Source: Streblospio benedicti (taxonomy: Eukaryota; Annelida; Polychaeta; Spionida; Spionidae). From it: 64,000 nt of DNA. The DNA lies in assembly GCA_019095985.1 (NCBI GenBank), contig CM032665.1:29182272-29246271 (forward strand). The letters are read 5' to 3'. Within the stretch, counting starts at the first letter, position 1. Each line of letters opens with the position of its first letter. Position numbers and translations under genes: made by a program. The notes beneath the pieces are model-generated. The model was not told the DNA's origin. It did no database searches and worked only from the letters and a program-made list of their open reading frames with translations. Positions 1-10,912 of this stretch are shown here, in pieces.

Positions 1-1080
1 ACTGTCATGTCCATTTGGTATGCACCTTCAGAGTAGTTGTAGTCCTCTTTGTAGCTGGATATCTGCGCAGGCCACATCTGGGACGTTTTGGACCAGTGCA
101 GTATTGGTTAAACAACCTCTTTTGAAGCTTTAAATCATCAAATGGTACCAGGCAGGGTGGAGTCATTTCACCGCACTTTTTCAATGTTTATGTTGATGAC
201 TTATCCAGTGCTCTCAATGAACTTAATGTTGGGTGTTTTATCAATCATATCTGTATCAATCATTTAATGTACGCAGATGATACAGTTCTTATTGCCCCAT
301 CTATAAGTATTCTTCAACATTTTATTCTTGTGTGCGAGAAGTATGCTAGCACTTCTGAGATTATATTTAATGTCAAGAAAACTGTTTATATGTGTATCAA
401 ATCTAAAATTGTGCCCATGTCTAGTGTACCTAAACTGTTACTTCTTGGTCAGCCGGTTAAACTTGTTGACAAATATAAGTATTTAGGTGTCATTATGACA
501 AGTGATTGTAAAGATGACGCAGATATTTCTAAATTGCGTTGTAATTTATATTCTCGGGGCAACAGTGTTATTCGTAATTTTAAGTCATGCAGCGATGATG
601 TTAAGACTCACCTTTTTAAGACTTATTGCACTAGTTTTACTGTTCACACTTGTGGTGTAATTTACTGCAGATTCTCTGCGTCGTATTAAGGTTGCCTATA
701 ATAGAGTTTTTAGGATACTGATGAACCTTAAGCACCGTATCAGTATATCAAGAACTTTTTTAGACTACAATGTTCATCATTTTGATATAATAATGAGAAA
801 TGCTATTACTGGTTTTATAAAGAGATTAGAATCCTCTGAGAACAATCTTGTGCAAGCTATTACTAAGTCTCAGTTTTATACTTATAGTCGTTTGTTTACA
901 TATTGGAAGACTGTGATATTTTAATACTGTGTTAATTTTCTCGTCCACACAACTTTATTTTTATTTATTTATTTATTTATATCTTATTGCTATGATTATA
1001 CATTTATACAATTTCTGTAAATGTATATTATCGAAATAAATTATTCTTATTCTTATTCTTATTCTTATTCTTATTCTTAT
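1..1080 (+). mobile_element. LINE (non-LTR retrotransposon), 3' end
   Basis: Decayed 3' portion of a non-LTR retrotransposon. The reverse-transcriptase palm is readable from about 139: RQGGVISP, then FNVYVDD, then the catalytic YADD at 267-281, followed by the KYLGVIM thumb-side motif near 475. The reading continues to about 660, where it drops into another frame; the downstream part (KVAYNRVFRIL to about 924) is the usual C-terminal region of such elements. After the stop comes an AT-rich 3' UTR and a tail of TTATTC hexamers at 1040-1080, which is typical of LINE 3' ends. The 5' end lies outside the window. The CR1/Jockey-like superfamily is likely; the exact clade cannot be fixed by eye. 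Confidence 0.85.
1040..1080 (+). repeat. (TTATTC)n LINE tail
   Basis: About seven head-to-tail copies of TTATTC directly after the LINE 3' UTR. Simple-repeat tails of this kind are made by target-primed reverse transcription, so this marks the end of the element. Confidence 0.85.
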
Positions 1081-2310
1081 CGGGTGAATGTTCTTAAGAC
1101 TAATACTATATTTTAGAGTCTTATTGCTCTGAGACTTTCTTTATCATTTAGCATTAGCATTTTTAAATAGGCTGAGACATTCTAGCATATTTTTCATCAC
1201 TCCCAGTTTTTCGTCATTTTTTGAAGAAATGATAAATGCAAGAGCATATATTATACATTCCAAATACGCAAATCTGAGAAGTCCAAAAAGCCCAGTCACA
1301 ATGCAAACCACTGTACTGCAAGGAAACCATGAGTGCATTGTGTATTTTCTGAAAAAAGAATTTTACTATACAAATGTATTTTTTTTAATGGAATTTCAAA
1401 TCTTACTATATTTTCGGTGCTGTTTCTGAAGTCAAAATGGCACGCCTGTACCCAATGGATAGCCTGATACAAAACAGTACGTACTATACAAGCTCGTGCC
1501 CAGAGATTTATCAAGATTGGTGTACACACTGGCTCTCATTTTGACCAACAGTATCAGAGCTCTGTATGGTCAAGTTTCTTGTGTAATTCCGTGGGAATTT
1601 TTGTATGAATTGTAATTTATGATTTATTCTACTCATTTCGGTCCAAAAGAAAAAACAAACTATGTTGCCATTTTTTTTGACCTTTTCAAAAATATTTACT
1701 TAGGGTCCCCATTACTCAAAATTACATTCTCACTAATAACAAATTTTGATTATTAATGATACAACCATGATTTTAGTGCTTAACCATATGTTTTTGGGGT
1801 CATAGAATCTAGATACAGCAATAAAAAGTCACATTGATCATATAGATATGACAGATATAGGCAAATCCAAGATGGCCGCAACAGAAATATGGATCATGAG
1901 GAATCTTGGTGGTTGCAGAATGAGGTGAGCTATTTTTTTTAGTAGTCATACTGTCAAATTTAAGTATCCATGGCCTATGCTAAGCAGTTGCCGACGTTGT
2001 CCAATAAACGTGAAAATCAATAATAGTAGGCTTAAAATTGTAGAAGATCAACAATCTGTTACAAATCAATAAAAAAGGCATAGATTTTCTGGTGTTGACA
2101 TCTGCTACGGTGAAGTATAGATCTACTGTCAAATTTCAGTATCCTGGCCCATGCTACTAGTGAGTACTAGATCTACAGTTCAGTTGAGTTCATTAATGTT
2201 TGATGAATGAAAACTCAAATATAATGATGCAATGGTGTAGACCTATATAGATCTAGATGGATAATTCTTTCATGACTCATAAGGATAGTTGTGAACTGTG
2301 CATCTGTGCC
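1081..2310. other. AT-rich intergenic DNA
   Basis: No exon, RNA gene or clear repeat could be supported. Short ORFs here have no recognisable composition or motif. Confidence 0.5.
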
Positions 2311-2319
2311 AAATTGTAG

Positions 2320-2610
2320 ATTAATGAACCAGAATGTGACTGCAACAGTGCATTACTTGACCCAGCCTCCCACGGATACCAAATCTCCACCTCAAATGCA
2401 GCAGCGCCACAGGATTATGTGATTGCGAGATTGCATACTTTCGCTGTGTATAAATATGTTGTATAGTAGTACTACATTTTTTTCTTAATAAGTATTGTAA
2501 TGTATTGTATTTGTCCTCCTGTTTCATTCTTGTTCTTGGTTCTGCACTCATAGTGCCTACGGGCTGTTTGTGGTCTTATAATAAAGGTTTTGAACTTACT
2601 TACGTTATCC
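2320..2610 (+). mobile_element. possible LINE 3' end
   Basis: A short coding-like segment rich in Cys/His/Pro codons is followed by AATAAAGG (2580) and a short TTAC repeat. Together these look like the 3' UTR and tail of another non-LTR element. No reverse-transcriptase motif is present, so the assignment is weak. Confidence 0.3.
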
Positions 2611-3639
2611 TCCCACTATTGGACCAGCATTACCACTGGCGCAGGCGTGTCGGGGACAATCGTTTACATTAGCTATTGTACACCTCTAAGTTAAGATGCT
2701 TGATGTGGAACAAGTTACATTAGCAGTTCAAATGCCCATTGAGGGTGGGCATTCTAACATTAGACTTGAAATCTGACATGATCAGAGAGATGGAGGTATA
2801 TCGGATCCTGCTCACAACTTCGCACAATCTGAGTGGAATCTCTATCAAAATCAGCCAATTATACTGACACCAATTCTGTTCTGCTTTTTGCCAGATTACG
2901 AAGAGACTTATTCTAAAAATTATTGGACGTGATTTAAACTAAAATACTGCACCAACACAGTTTCATGCTTCTAAGTAACCTAGATATGCACGCTTACAGA
3001 AATCTGATCATTCCATCATTTTCAAACTGTAAATTTGCAAATTTACACACTTTGAAGAGGTAAAGACTAAAGCCCAATTAAAATGTAAGAGCAATTTGCA
3101 TAGTTGGGATTGCCACTGACTTAAACCAGTGAAGGATAGCATAACTTCTGTTGGTCAATAATGTCCAAATGCTCAGGGGATTATACAACGTCATTAACGA
3201 TTAAGCAAACATTAGATGTGAAATTTTGACCTAATATAGGGATTATTTATATGTTTCTAAAAGCATATAAACACAGCTGTTCCGGTCATTGCCCATTTGC
3301 CTCTTAACAATATGGCTATTTTGCATGGTTAAAAGCCTAAAATGTTTAAATTTTCTGTAAGTGCGTACATCCTTTCAAGATATGAAGGCGCACACGGTGT
3401 GAATCAGTTCCAATAATTTACAGAATGAGTGTCCACGGGGAAAATATTGTAAGAAGCCCCAATTTGTGGAATAAAGTTGGTGTCCGCAAAATTATAACAT
3501 CACAGATGCTTTCAAGTTTTAAAAACAATTAATACTATGTTATCTTTTGTATAACTATCCAGTGTGTCATACATGTAAATGATTTTCATTAGAGAACAGT
3601 AATTTGAATAATTAGGTCATAAAGTGGCAAAATTGATAC
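2611..3639. other. intergenic DNA, nothing assigned
   Basis: AT-rich sequence between the possible LINE end and the first MITE copy. No coding exon or repeat recognised. Confidence 0.4.
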
Positions 3640-3807
3640 ACTGTAAAACTAGAAATGTTTGTGCATGTCGTAATTTGCGAATTTAGTTTGCAAAAACGCA
3701 AACTTAGATAGTCATCAAACATTAATAGCCTGTCTAGGATAGAAAAATCACAAAATTAAATGGTCACAAAATAAGTTAATAGCCACAAAATATTTTATCT
3801 TTACAGT
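3640..3807 (+). mobile_element. MITE family ACTGTAAAACTAG, copy 1
   Basis: Begins ACTGTAAAACTAGAAATG and ends TTTACAGT, giving short terminal inverted repeats (ACTGTAAA). Two further copies lie at 27535-27743 (inverted) and 27879-28079. All three share an AT-rich body that mentions GGATAG or GGATCCAGGATG-like words near the middle and a stretch of AAATTT/CACAAAAT words. Non-autonomous, probably Tc1/mariner-like. Confidence 0.65.
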
Positions 3808-4529
3808 AATCGTCAACTGATTTGCCAAAGTGCTGTAATACTTAAAATTTTGTTTCACACTTAGCATGAACTAGTCCATCAAATACGTTACAATCATATT
3901 TTATCTAAATGTACACAGCAACAATGTAAGTTGATGTTGAATATTATGATTTTTATGGACTTATCATATTTTACCAACAAGTAAAAGAAACCATACATTT
4001 TGTAATAAATATACCCAAATAATTTTTGATTAGTTAATTTGTTTTACCATGTCATTGTCATATGTATACAAATTTAGTTTATTTTTCCTAATCTCTACAC
4101 TATAAACATGCTGCGCCTGTCTTAGGCATTGCCTATTCATATTATTAACTTTCCCATGATTCAGGTTCTACAGCATGAACAGTATTGTTTTGAAGTCAGG
4201 AGGGCAATAGATATTAGTGTTGAGATTAATCGTTCATACTTGCATAATATTTGCTATGTATAAAGTGTATAAATGTTCTTTATAGCTTTTACTGATTCAA
4301 TGTTGTACTATAGTGTTTAACCGTTTTACATATTTGCTTTTTTCCTGTCACTTGTGTAAAAAACCTGGATGAATAAAGACGTTATTTTATACACCTCTAC
4401 ATCTACATATACATCAACATGAATATCGCAACAATTAGGACAAACAACTATTCTTGTGAGCAATAAGCAATCAAACGAAACCTTTTCAAATGTTATGATT
4501 AAAAAGCTATCATTTTCTTTCGATTTTAG

Positions 4530-5833
4530 AAGTTTGAAGTTTCCAGAGCCCTTAATGGACAAATTTCTCCATGGAGGAATAGTTCGAATGCAAGATCTCA
4601 AAGACCTTGATTTGACACAGATCGTTGAAATCAGACAATGGAGCGACATGATAGTCTTCGATTACATCTCTTGCCAATATGATCGGTATGTTGGTTTTAG
4701 ACTAGCGGCAATATCTAATATAAAGAGGCCTGGATAAGGAGATTTCCCAACAGGAAGTACATCCTATCTCATTTTGCTGAGTAGGTGGCCTTTGGAAAAT
4801 AAAGATGTGCACTATATGTTTGTAACAAATTTAGCCTACGTTCACATGAATTAAAGTGATTTTACAAGTGAAACAGCGATGCCATTCTTATCCTCCTTTT
4901 TCCACAGTCACTGAGTCCCAATGTTTGTTTACATCTAGACACACCCACGAACCTACCGTAGGTAGATCGGTCGGTGTGTCTCTATTATTAAAAATGTAAC
5001 CAAACATTGGGACTTAGTGACTGTCCATTGTTTTATACACATACATATATCGCAATATCAATAATTGCTTCAAAATTATAATGGTGTTTTCTAGTAAAGA
5101 GGGCAGTATATTTATATACAATTTAGTGAGAGCTGAGATTTGGGTTTTCAATTCATTGAGAATTGAGATTCGACCTTTCAATTCATTGAGATCAATTGAT
5201 TGAGATTTGAGAAACGGGCTTTCGCATTGAGATTTGCAACATTAATTTATTGAGATTTTGAGATCAAGAGGTGGTATATACCCCCCTCAGTAAGGTTAAA
5301 AAACAGTTCAAGAAAACTGTTCATTACTAAAATTGTGTCAAAGTCTAATTGCATTGTATATAATCTGTTTCATTTCTTGCAGGCTACTATATCATCTGTA
5401 CTGGGCTGACGATGAAAACAATGATGATTACTTGACAATGAACATTAGAAACCTTGAACTGACATCGAACAGAAAAATGTGGCTGTATGACAATGAACGC
5501 TCCATGTTTGACGGATATGGGACTGCTTATAGTTCAGAAGGCGAGGAAAAACTCACAAAGGACTACTGGTGGCTTGAAAAAACTTTACGAATACTATGCG
5601 TCTTCAACAGACACACGTATCACAAACTACAGGCGCTAGCATCAAAGGAATCACCATCACAGTTTGTGCTAGACTATGCCAGAGCACAAGATCCACTGTT
5701 AGACCCATTGGAAGAAAAAGCTCAGAATGAAGATTATTGGTTTGATTTTGGTGCAAAATTGTTTCATAAATTCTTTCAAGAGAGACTGGAATTTGCCATT
5801 TCGTGGATAGAAAGCTGCGAAAAACACGGATGA
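4530..5833 (+). pseudogene. partial fj copy, last two exons only
   Basis: Inverted partial copy of the fj gene at 9408-13210. Two exons keep open frames and splice sites: 4530-4685 (acceptor TTTTAG, donor CG|GTATGT) and 5383-5833 (acceptor TTGCAG, stop TGA). They encode the WSDMIVFDYI segment, the QYDR motif and the DNE motif (LYDNERSMF). The upstream exons holding the signal anchor and the N-lobe are absent from this arm, and no promoter or start exon was seen, so it should not make a full kinase by itself. It differs from the right arm mainly by five extra residues (around DYWFDF) and a few substitutions. The intact frames argue for a young duplication or residual constraint. It could be a live gene only if an unseen 5' exon feeds it. 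Confidence 0.75.
4905..5023. mobile_element. foldback MITE in fj left-arm intron
   Basis: Terminal inverted repeats CAGTCACTGAGTCCCAATG and its complement enclose a small core with a CTACCGTAGGTAG palindrome. The same element sits at the equivalent place in the right arm (10258-10369), so it was inserted before the duplication. Confidence 0.75.
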
Positions 5834-6309
5834 TAGGCATTTTGTGTTACTTTTACCAGTAGGTCCCTCCAAGTATCCGAGCATAAACATTGTATAGTTT
5901 TTGTTCCAGTTTGAATTGTCTAATCTGATAAAGGTGGTAGATGACAAAACATCTTTAATATCAACCAATCATAAGGACATCATTGCTGTGTGTTTGTATT
6001 TTGAGTCCTATTGTTATTAAAACTGTCAATAATAATGAAATTCTGTCTTGATTCGTAATAATAAGGTCAGATGTAACCACATAATCTTTAGATTTAGAAT
6101 ACATTGGTAGTTATTTGGACACAAAGTTTTGCAAACGCAGGAGTCAAAATAAATTTCGCTTTTAATTATTCAATCTGCTATTTTCTTCTACATTGTTATC
6201 GATACCTTACTACCAAGTTAATCTTTCATATCAAATGATTATATATATATATCCAGTTTGTCGGTATCAATCGATCATGTGCAACTCGCGCATAGCTCCT
6301 GTCCAAAAA

Positions 6310-6410
6310 GAATGGATGTCAGCCTAATATGCATGTGTTAGTTATGAAAGTTGTTATTTATGAATTTACTAGAATCTTCATGAACAATTTAAACAGCTAG
6401 GCATACTTTT
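6310..6410. repeat. dispersed repeat, copy 1
   Basis: About 100 bp including TAGAATCTTCATGAACAATT that recurs in reverse complement at 28985-29080 downstream of the channel gene. Class unknown. Confidence 0.55.
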
Positions 6411-6417
6411 CATTGAT

Positions 6418-6515
6418 TTAAACTTACAAAACTACAAACTTACATTATTGTTGCTTATAATATGAAATTATATAACAAATGTAAGTTTGTAATTTTGTAA
6501 GTTTAGTTTAATTCT
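6418..6515. mobile_element. foldback MITE
   Basis: Arms of roughly 30 bp (TAAACTTACAAAACTACAAA and complement) flank an AT-rich loop. Lies just outside the left duplication arm. Confidence 0.6.
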
Positions 6516-7195
6516 TGATGAGGCAATGTAAAGTAAAATAAATGGTGAAAATATTTGAAAATGAATTCTAAAAATTCTAAATTAAAGTCTACAATAAATG
6601 GAAAATAAATATAAAATAAATAAGTCAACAAAATTAAGATTTGAGGAAGGTGGAAAAAAACAATTGGAGACATGAAGAGTGCCACCTACTGGCAAATAAA
6701 ACAGCTGTGTGGAATGAAATTATTACAATTTACATGTACTTAAAACCTAATTTATATACCCTTTTGTTGCAATCATTTCAATTTGAATTTGTAAATAATG
6801 CAGTATTGAATATAATACCTACATAAAGAAAGCTGTTGTGGCATTTTATAATTAGTTATGTTCATAAAAATAGCTTATAACTTGCGTATTTCAATTAAAA
6901 CATACTTAGTAAACCAGACTAGCAGAGTACAAAATGAGGCCTTCCCAACATTTCTGTACCATCGGATTTTGAACAGATCCAGCTGGTTTCAAAAGCGAAA
7001 TTAATTAACAGTCAACATGAGCAGGTTGGTATTTTGGGGGCTGTTGTAAACGCAGACCACATTTTGTCAGGGTCGACCACTTTTCATAAACGGAACATCA
7101 GTTGGTGAGAACATTGTTGTAAGTTTCACATCCTGAGAGTGCAAATACAGCACAAAGAATTCTTTGTACTGTATTTGCACTGTTTTTATATTGTA
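6516..7195. other. AT-rich spacer DNA
   Basis: Part of the spacer between the duplication arms. No exon supported. A short inverted pair AAATACAGCACAAAGAATTC / CTTTGTACTGTATTTGC occurs at 7143-7190. Confidence 0.4.
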
Positions 7196-7268
7196 CAGTG
7201 GAACCTGTCCATGTGGACACCTCTGTATAGTGGACACCTTCCGTATGTGGACACTTTTCACTTCTCCG
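7196..7268 (+). mobile_element. MITE end, GGACACC family
   Basis: CAGTGGAACCTGTCCATGTG followed by repeated GTGGACACC words and TTTTCACTTCTCC. Same terminal block as at 17880, 48472 and 48955. This resembles pogo/Tigger-type non-autonomous elements of the Tc1/mariner group. Confidence 0.6.
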
Positions 7269-7720
7269 TATTTCTATTTTAGTTTTTGACAAGGAACCTA
7301 CATGGTTTGAAAACGTTTATAAAAATAAAGAAAATTTAAAAATTCAAAATTAAATCATTGAGAACATATTCACACAGCATAAAAGAACATTCCAAAACAA
7401 AATGGTCACTATATCATATACTATACATTGTACTTGTTATTAGGTAAAGGAAGAAGTAGAAAATTGCCATGAGGTCACTATATTGTACTTTCGAAAGGGG
7501 TACAGTAATTTTTAGTACCCGGTAAGTGTTCACTTTTACCCAATAATTTCCCTTCAAAATAGTCACTAGAGTACGAGGTGAATTGTGTCTCTAAATAAGT
7601 ACATTTGCATTTATTAGTCATCCATTCCAATGCATTTGCTTACACATCATGCCTTGAACTCGCAGTCCATGGATTTAGGATTATGAACCATTCTCCACTT
7701 TTAACTACATATTACATGTA

Positions 7721-7998
7721 CTACAATCTATTTTGTAAATAAACTTCAGTATTAAAAAAATTTAAAAACATTCTACAGAAGTAACGTTCATTGTCTGCTA
7801 TGTGTCCTTCACATATATGTTCAACATCTGCCTCTTTCAGTATCTTGGGCACTTTGTCTGGCGACACTTCTCTCAAATGTCTCATACATTTAGAACACAA
7901 ATTCTGGATTTCTTCTACAGCATGGTCAGTCACAACAAAATCTTTGGCATTTATGTCGTAAAGAAGCCGCAATAAAACCTTGGAAATCTCTTCAATTC
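7721..7998 (-). CDS. unassigned exon-like ORF
   Basis: An open minus-strand segment starts directly after a good acceptor (TTTGTTTCAG, exon base 7998) and runs to a stop at 7721. It would be a terminal exon of about 91 codons. The peptide is charged, with a Cys-x2-Cys pair (LCSKCMRHL) and a ...VSPDKVPKILKEAD... stretch, and is evenly amphipathic, unlike random AT-rich ORFs. No family recognised. It lies in the spacer between the inverted fj arms, next to another minus-strand exon-like ORF at 8302-8571. It may be part of a small gene or a relic. Confidence 0.3.
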
Positions 7999-8301
7999 TG
8001 AAACAAATATTAGTGTTAATTGTACAAAGTTCCTAAATTTAATATATTTTTATGTGGAGTTGGATCCGTTTAATGGAGACGTTGATAATTTGATTTCATT
8101 GTAAAATCAAATGTTGCCATCATTTAATGATTATTTCTTAATATTTCAATATTCTCACATATTTGCCGTTACTATGCTTTAGAATTTAAACAGCCTTCTG
8201 AAAACTCGCATTTTTAGTAGCACAAAACTGTTACTTCCTAACTTAAAGTTGAAACAAAACAAGTCCAACCATATGTATCTAGAAGAGAAATATTGATAAA
8301 G

Positions 8302-8571
8302 TTAATAAAGTTTGCATATGTTTGCCAAGACACATTTTGATAATGGTAACTTATTTTCTGTAAAAACTGAAATTTCATGTCTTGTGTAGAATATTATTCC
8401 GTTGTCCAGCATTAATGAGTCATGAAAGAGCTTGTGCTGAAATGAATAGGTACTATTTTTTGTGGGATAATTACTTTGCTTTTCAAACTTTTCATGCAAT
8501 ATCTTTATTCCAGAGTCAGAAATTCTCCCAATAGAAGGTTCTATATTGGAACCATCACACCATAGCACGCC
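8302..8571 (-). CDS. unassigned exon-like ORF
   Basis: Opens after the acceptor TTTGTTTTCACAG (exon base 8571) and stays open about 90 codons to a stop at 8302. The peptide contains LWCDGSNIEPSIGRISDSG and HKLFHDSLMLDNG. No clear 5' splice site was found before the stop, so joining it to the ORF at 7721-7998 is unproven. Family not recognised. Confidence 0.25.
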   Translation of the reverse strand, partial: GVLWCDGSNIEPSIGRISDSGIKILHEKFEKQSNYPTKNSTYSFQHKLFHDSLMLDNGIIFYTRHEISVFTENKLPLSKCVLANICKLY

Positions 8572-8780
8572 TGTGAAAACAAATTTCTATCGTAAGTTGG
8601 ATACATACATATATTTATATAGAGATAGATATTGGTATCAATAAAAATATAAGTGTTTAGTTGCCCCTACATACTTTATTCTTTGTATTAAATCTGGACT
8701 TTATGCTTTTCAGAATTAAGTGTTTTTGATATTCTAGCTACTCTCCAATCTTCAAGTGATACTATCCACAAATTACCTTT

Positions 8781-9105
8781 GCAGTGTGTCCTACTTGTGG
8801 AAAAAAGTTCAAAAGTGAAAGTGGGTTGCGGGACCACAATAGTAGAGACCATCTGAAAAAACTTCGTCATACATGTCGGTTATGTGGGAAAGGGCTCATA
8901 AGTGCAATATGTGCACGGAGACTTATAATCACAAGAAAGATCTAAACAATCATGTCAGAACAAAACACGATGACAGTAACATCAAATGCAAGTGTGGCAA
9001 GCAATTCGCATGGCCGGGATCATACTCGAGACATACAAAAATTTGTGGGAGCTACGTCACATTGTGTGGAAAAAATCAAGCTGTGAAAACCGACGATGAG
9101 TAACT
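8781..9105 (+). pseudogene. C2H2 zinc-finger fragment, frameshifted
   Basis: The plus strand encodes clustered C2H2 fingers. After an AG at about 8782 come CPTCGKKF...LRDHN...H and then CRLCGKG. The frame changes near 8885, and fingers continue as HKCNMCTETYNHKKDLNNH...H and CKCGKQFAWPGSYSRHTKIC. The segment ends TDDE-stop at 9103, just where the right arm of the fj inverted duplication begins, so the C-terminus is probably not the original one. DNA- or RNA-binding is the usual role of such fingers. No upstream exons were identified. One frameshift and the junctional stop suggest a broken gene. Confidence 0.6.
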
Positions 9106-10912
9106 GCCAATGTATTTTAAATCTAAAGATGATGTGATTACATCTGACTTTATTATTACGAATCAATACAGAATTTTATTATTCTTGATAGTTTTATTAC
9201 ATTAGTGGTTTAACACTGGACTTGAAATACAAACACACAGCAACGATGTCCTTATGAGTGGTTGATATTAAAGATGTTTTGTCATCTACTACTTTTATAA
9301 ACTACCAGATTAGACAATGCAAACTGGAACAAACACCATACAATCAATTGTTTATGATATTATGATACTTGGAGGGACCTACTGGTAAAAGTAACACAAA
9401 ATGCGTATCATCTGTGTTTTTCACAGCTTTCTATCCACGAAATGGCAAATTCCAGTCTCTCTTGAAAGAATTTATGAAACAATGTTCCACAAAAATCAGC
9501 ATACTGAGCTTTTTCCTCCAATAGGTGTAACAGTGGATCTTGTGCTCTGGCATAGTCTAGCACAAACTGTGATGGTGAGTCCTTTGATGCTAGTGCCTGT
9601 AGTTTGTGATACGTGTGTCTGTTGAAGACGCATAGTATTCGTAAAGTTTTTTCAAGCCACCAGTAGAACTTTGTGAGTTTTTCCTCGCCTTCTGAACTAT
9701 AAGCAGTCCCATATCCGTCAAACATGGAGCGTTCATTGTCATACAGCCACATTTTCCTGTTCGATGTCAGTTCAAGGTTTCTAATGTTCATTGTCAAGTA
9801 ATCATCGTTGTTTTCATCGTCAGCCCAGTACAGATGATATAATAGCCTGCAAGAAATGAAACAGATTATCTACAGTAAAATTAGACTAATTGACACAATT
9901 TCAGTAATGAACAGTTTTCTTGAACGTCATGGTTTTTAACCTTTAATACTACAAAACATCATTATAATTTTGATGCAATTATTGATGTTGCGATGTATGT
10001 ATGTGTATAAAACAATGGACTAGTTTTCTTAAATTTCATGGTACAATATAGAAGTTAGTTGGAAATATTCACTCCCTGATAAGATACTCACTATATTCAT
10101 TATGACTACTTATGACCATCTTGATTAATGCTCGAGGAAAAACCTACCCGCTAAGTTCACAACTTTCATCACCCGAGTGAAAATCTTCAAAGCGACAAAA
10201 CAATATTTGTTTTCACAAAGAATGAGATTTTTCTTGTAATAGATAGAAAAAAGCACCGTCACTGAATCCCAATATTTGTTTACATTTTTAATAATAGAGA
10301 CACACCTATACCTACGGTAGGTTGGTGGGTGTGTCTAGATGTAAACAAACATTGGGACTCAGTGACTGTGGAAAAAAGGAGGATAAGAATGGCATCGCTG
10401 TTTCACTTGTAAAATTACTTTAATTCATGTGAACGTACGCTAAATTTGTCACAAATATAAAGTGCACATCTTTATTTTCCAAAAGCCACCTACACCGCAA
10501 AATGAGATAGGATGCATGTACTGCCTGTTGGGAAATCTCCTTATCCAGGCCTCTTTATATTAGATATTGCCCCTAGTCTAAAACCAACATACCGATCATA
10601 TTGGCAAGAGATGTAATCGAAGACTATCATGTCGCTCCATTGTCTGATTTCAACGATCTGTGTCAAATCAAGGTCTTTGAGATCTTGCATTCGAACTATT
10701 CCTCCATGGAGAAATTTGTCCATTAAGGGCTCTGGAAACTTCAAACTTCTAAAATTGAGAGAAAATGATACCTTTTTAATCATAATATTTAAAAAGGTTT
10801 CGTTTGATTGTTTAAGCTCACAAGAATAGCTGTTTGTCCTAATATCTATTGCTCTTGTGAGTTAAAAAAAATACTGGTCTTGCTATAGAACCTGAATCAT
10901 GGGAAAGTTAAT
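9100..10912 (-). repeat. inverted duplication, right arm (fj 3' exons)
   Basis: Reverse-complement partner of 4140-6116. Breakpoints are near CTGCCAATGTATTTTAAATC (9104) and GGGAAAGTTAATA (10900). It contains the last two exons of the complete fj gene. Confidence 0.9.

Larger units (their letters stand above)
4140..6116 (+). repeat. inverted duplication, left arm (fj 3' exons)
   Basis: This block matches, in reverse orientation, 9100-10912. Homology starts at TATTAACTTTCCCATGATTC (about 4141) and ends just after the shared segment TAGATTTAGAATACATTGG (about 6110). Each arm contains the last two fj coding exons, the intron between them with the same foldback element, and 3' flank. The left arm has about 220 bp near 4219-4437 that the right arm lacks. 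Confidence 0.9.
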
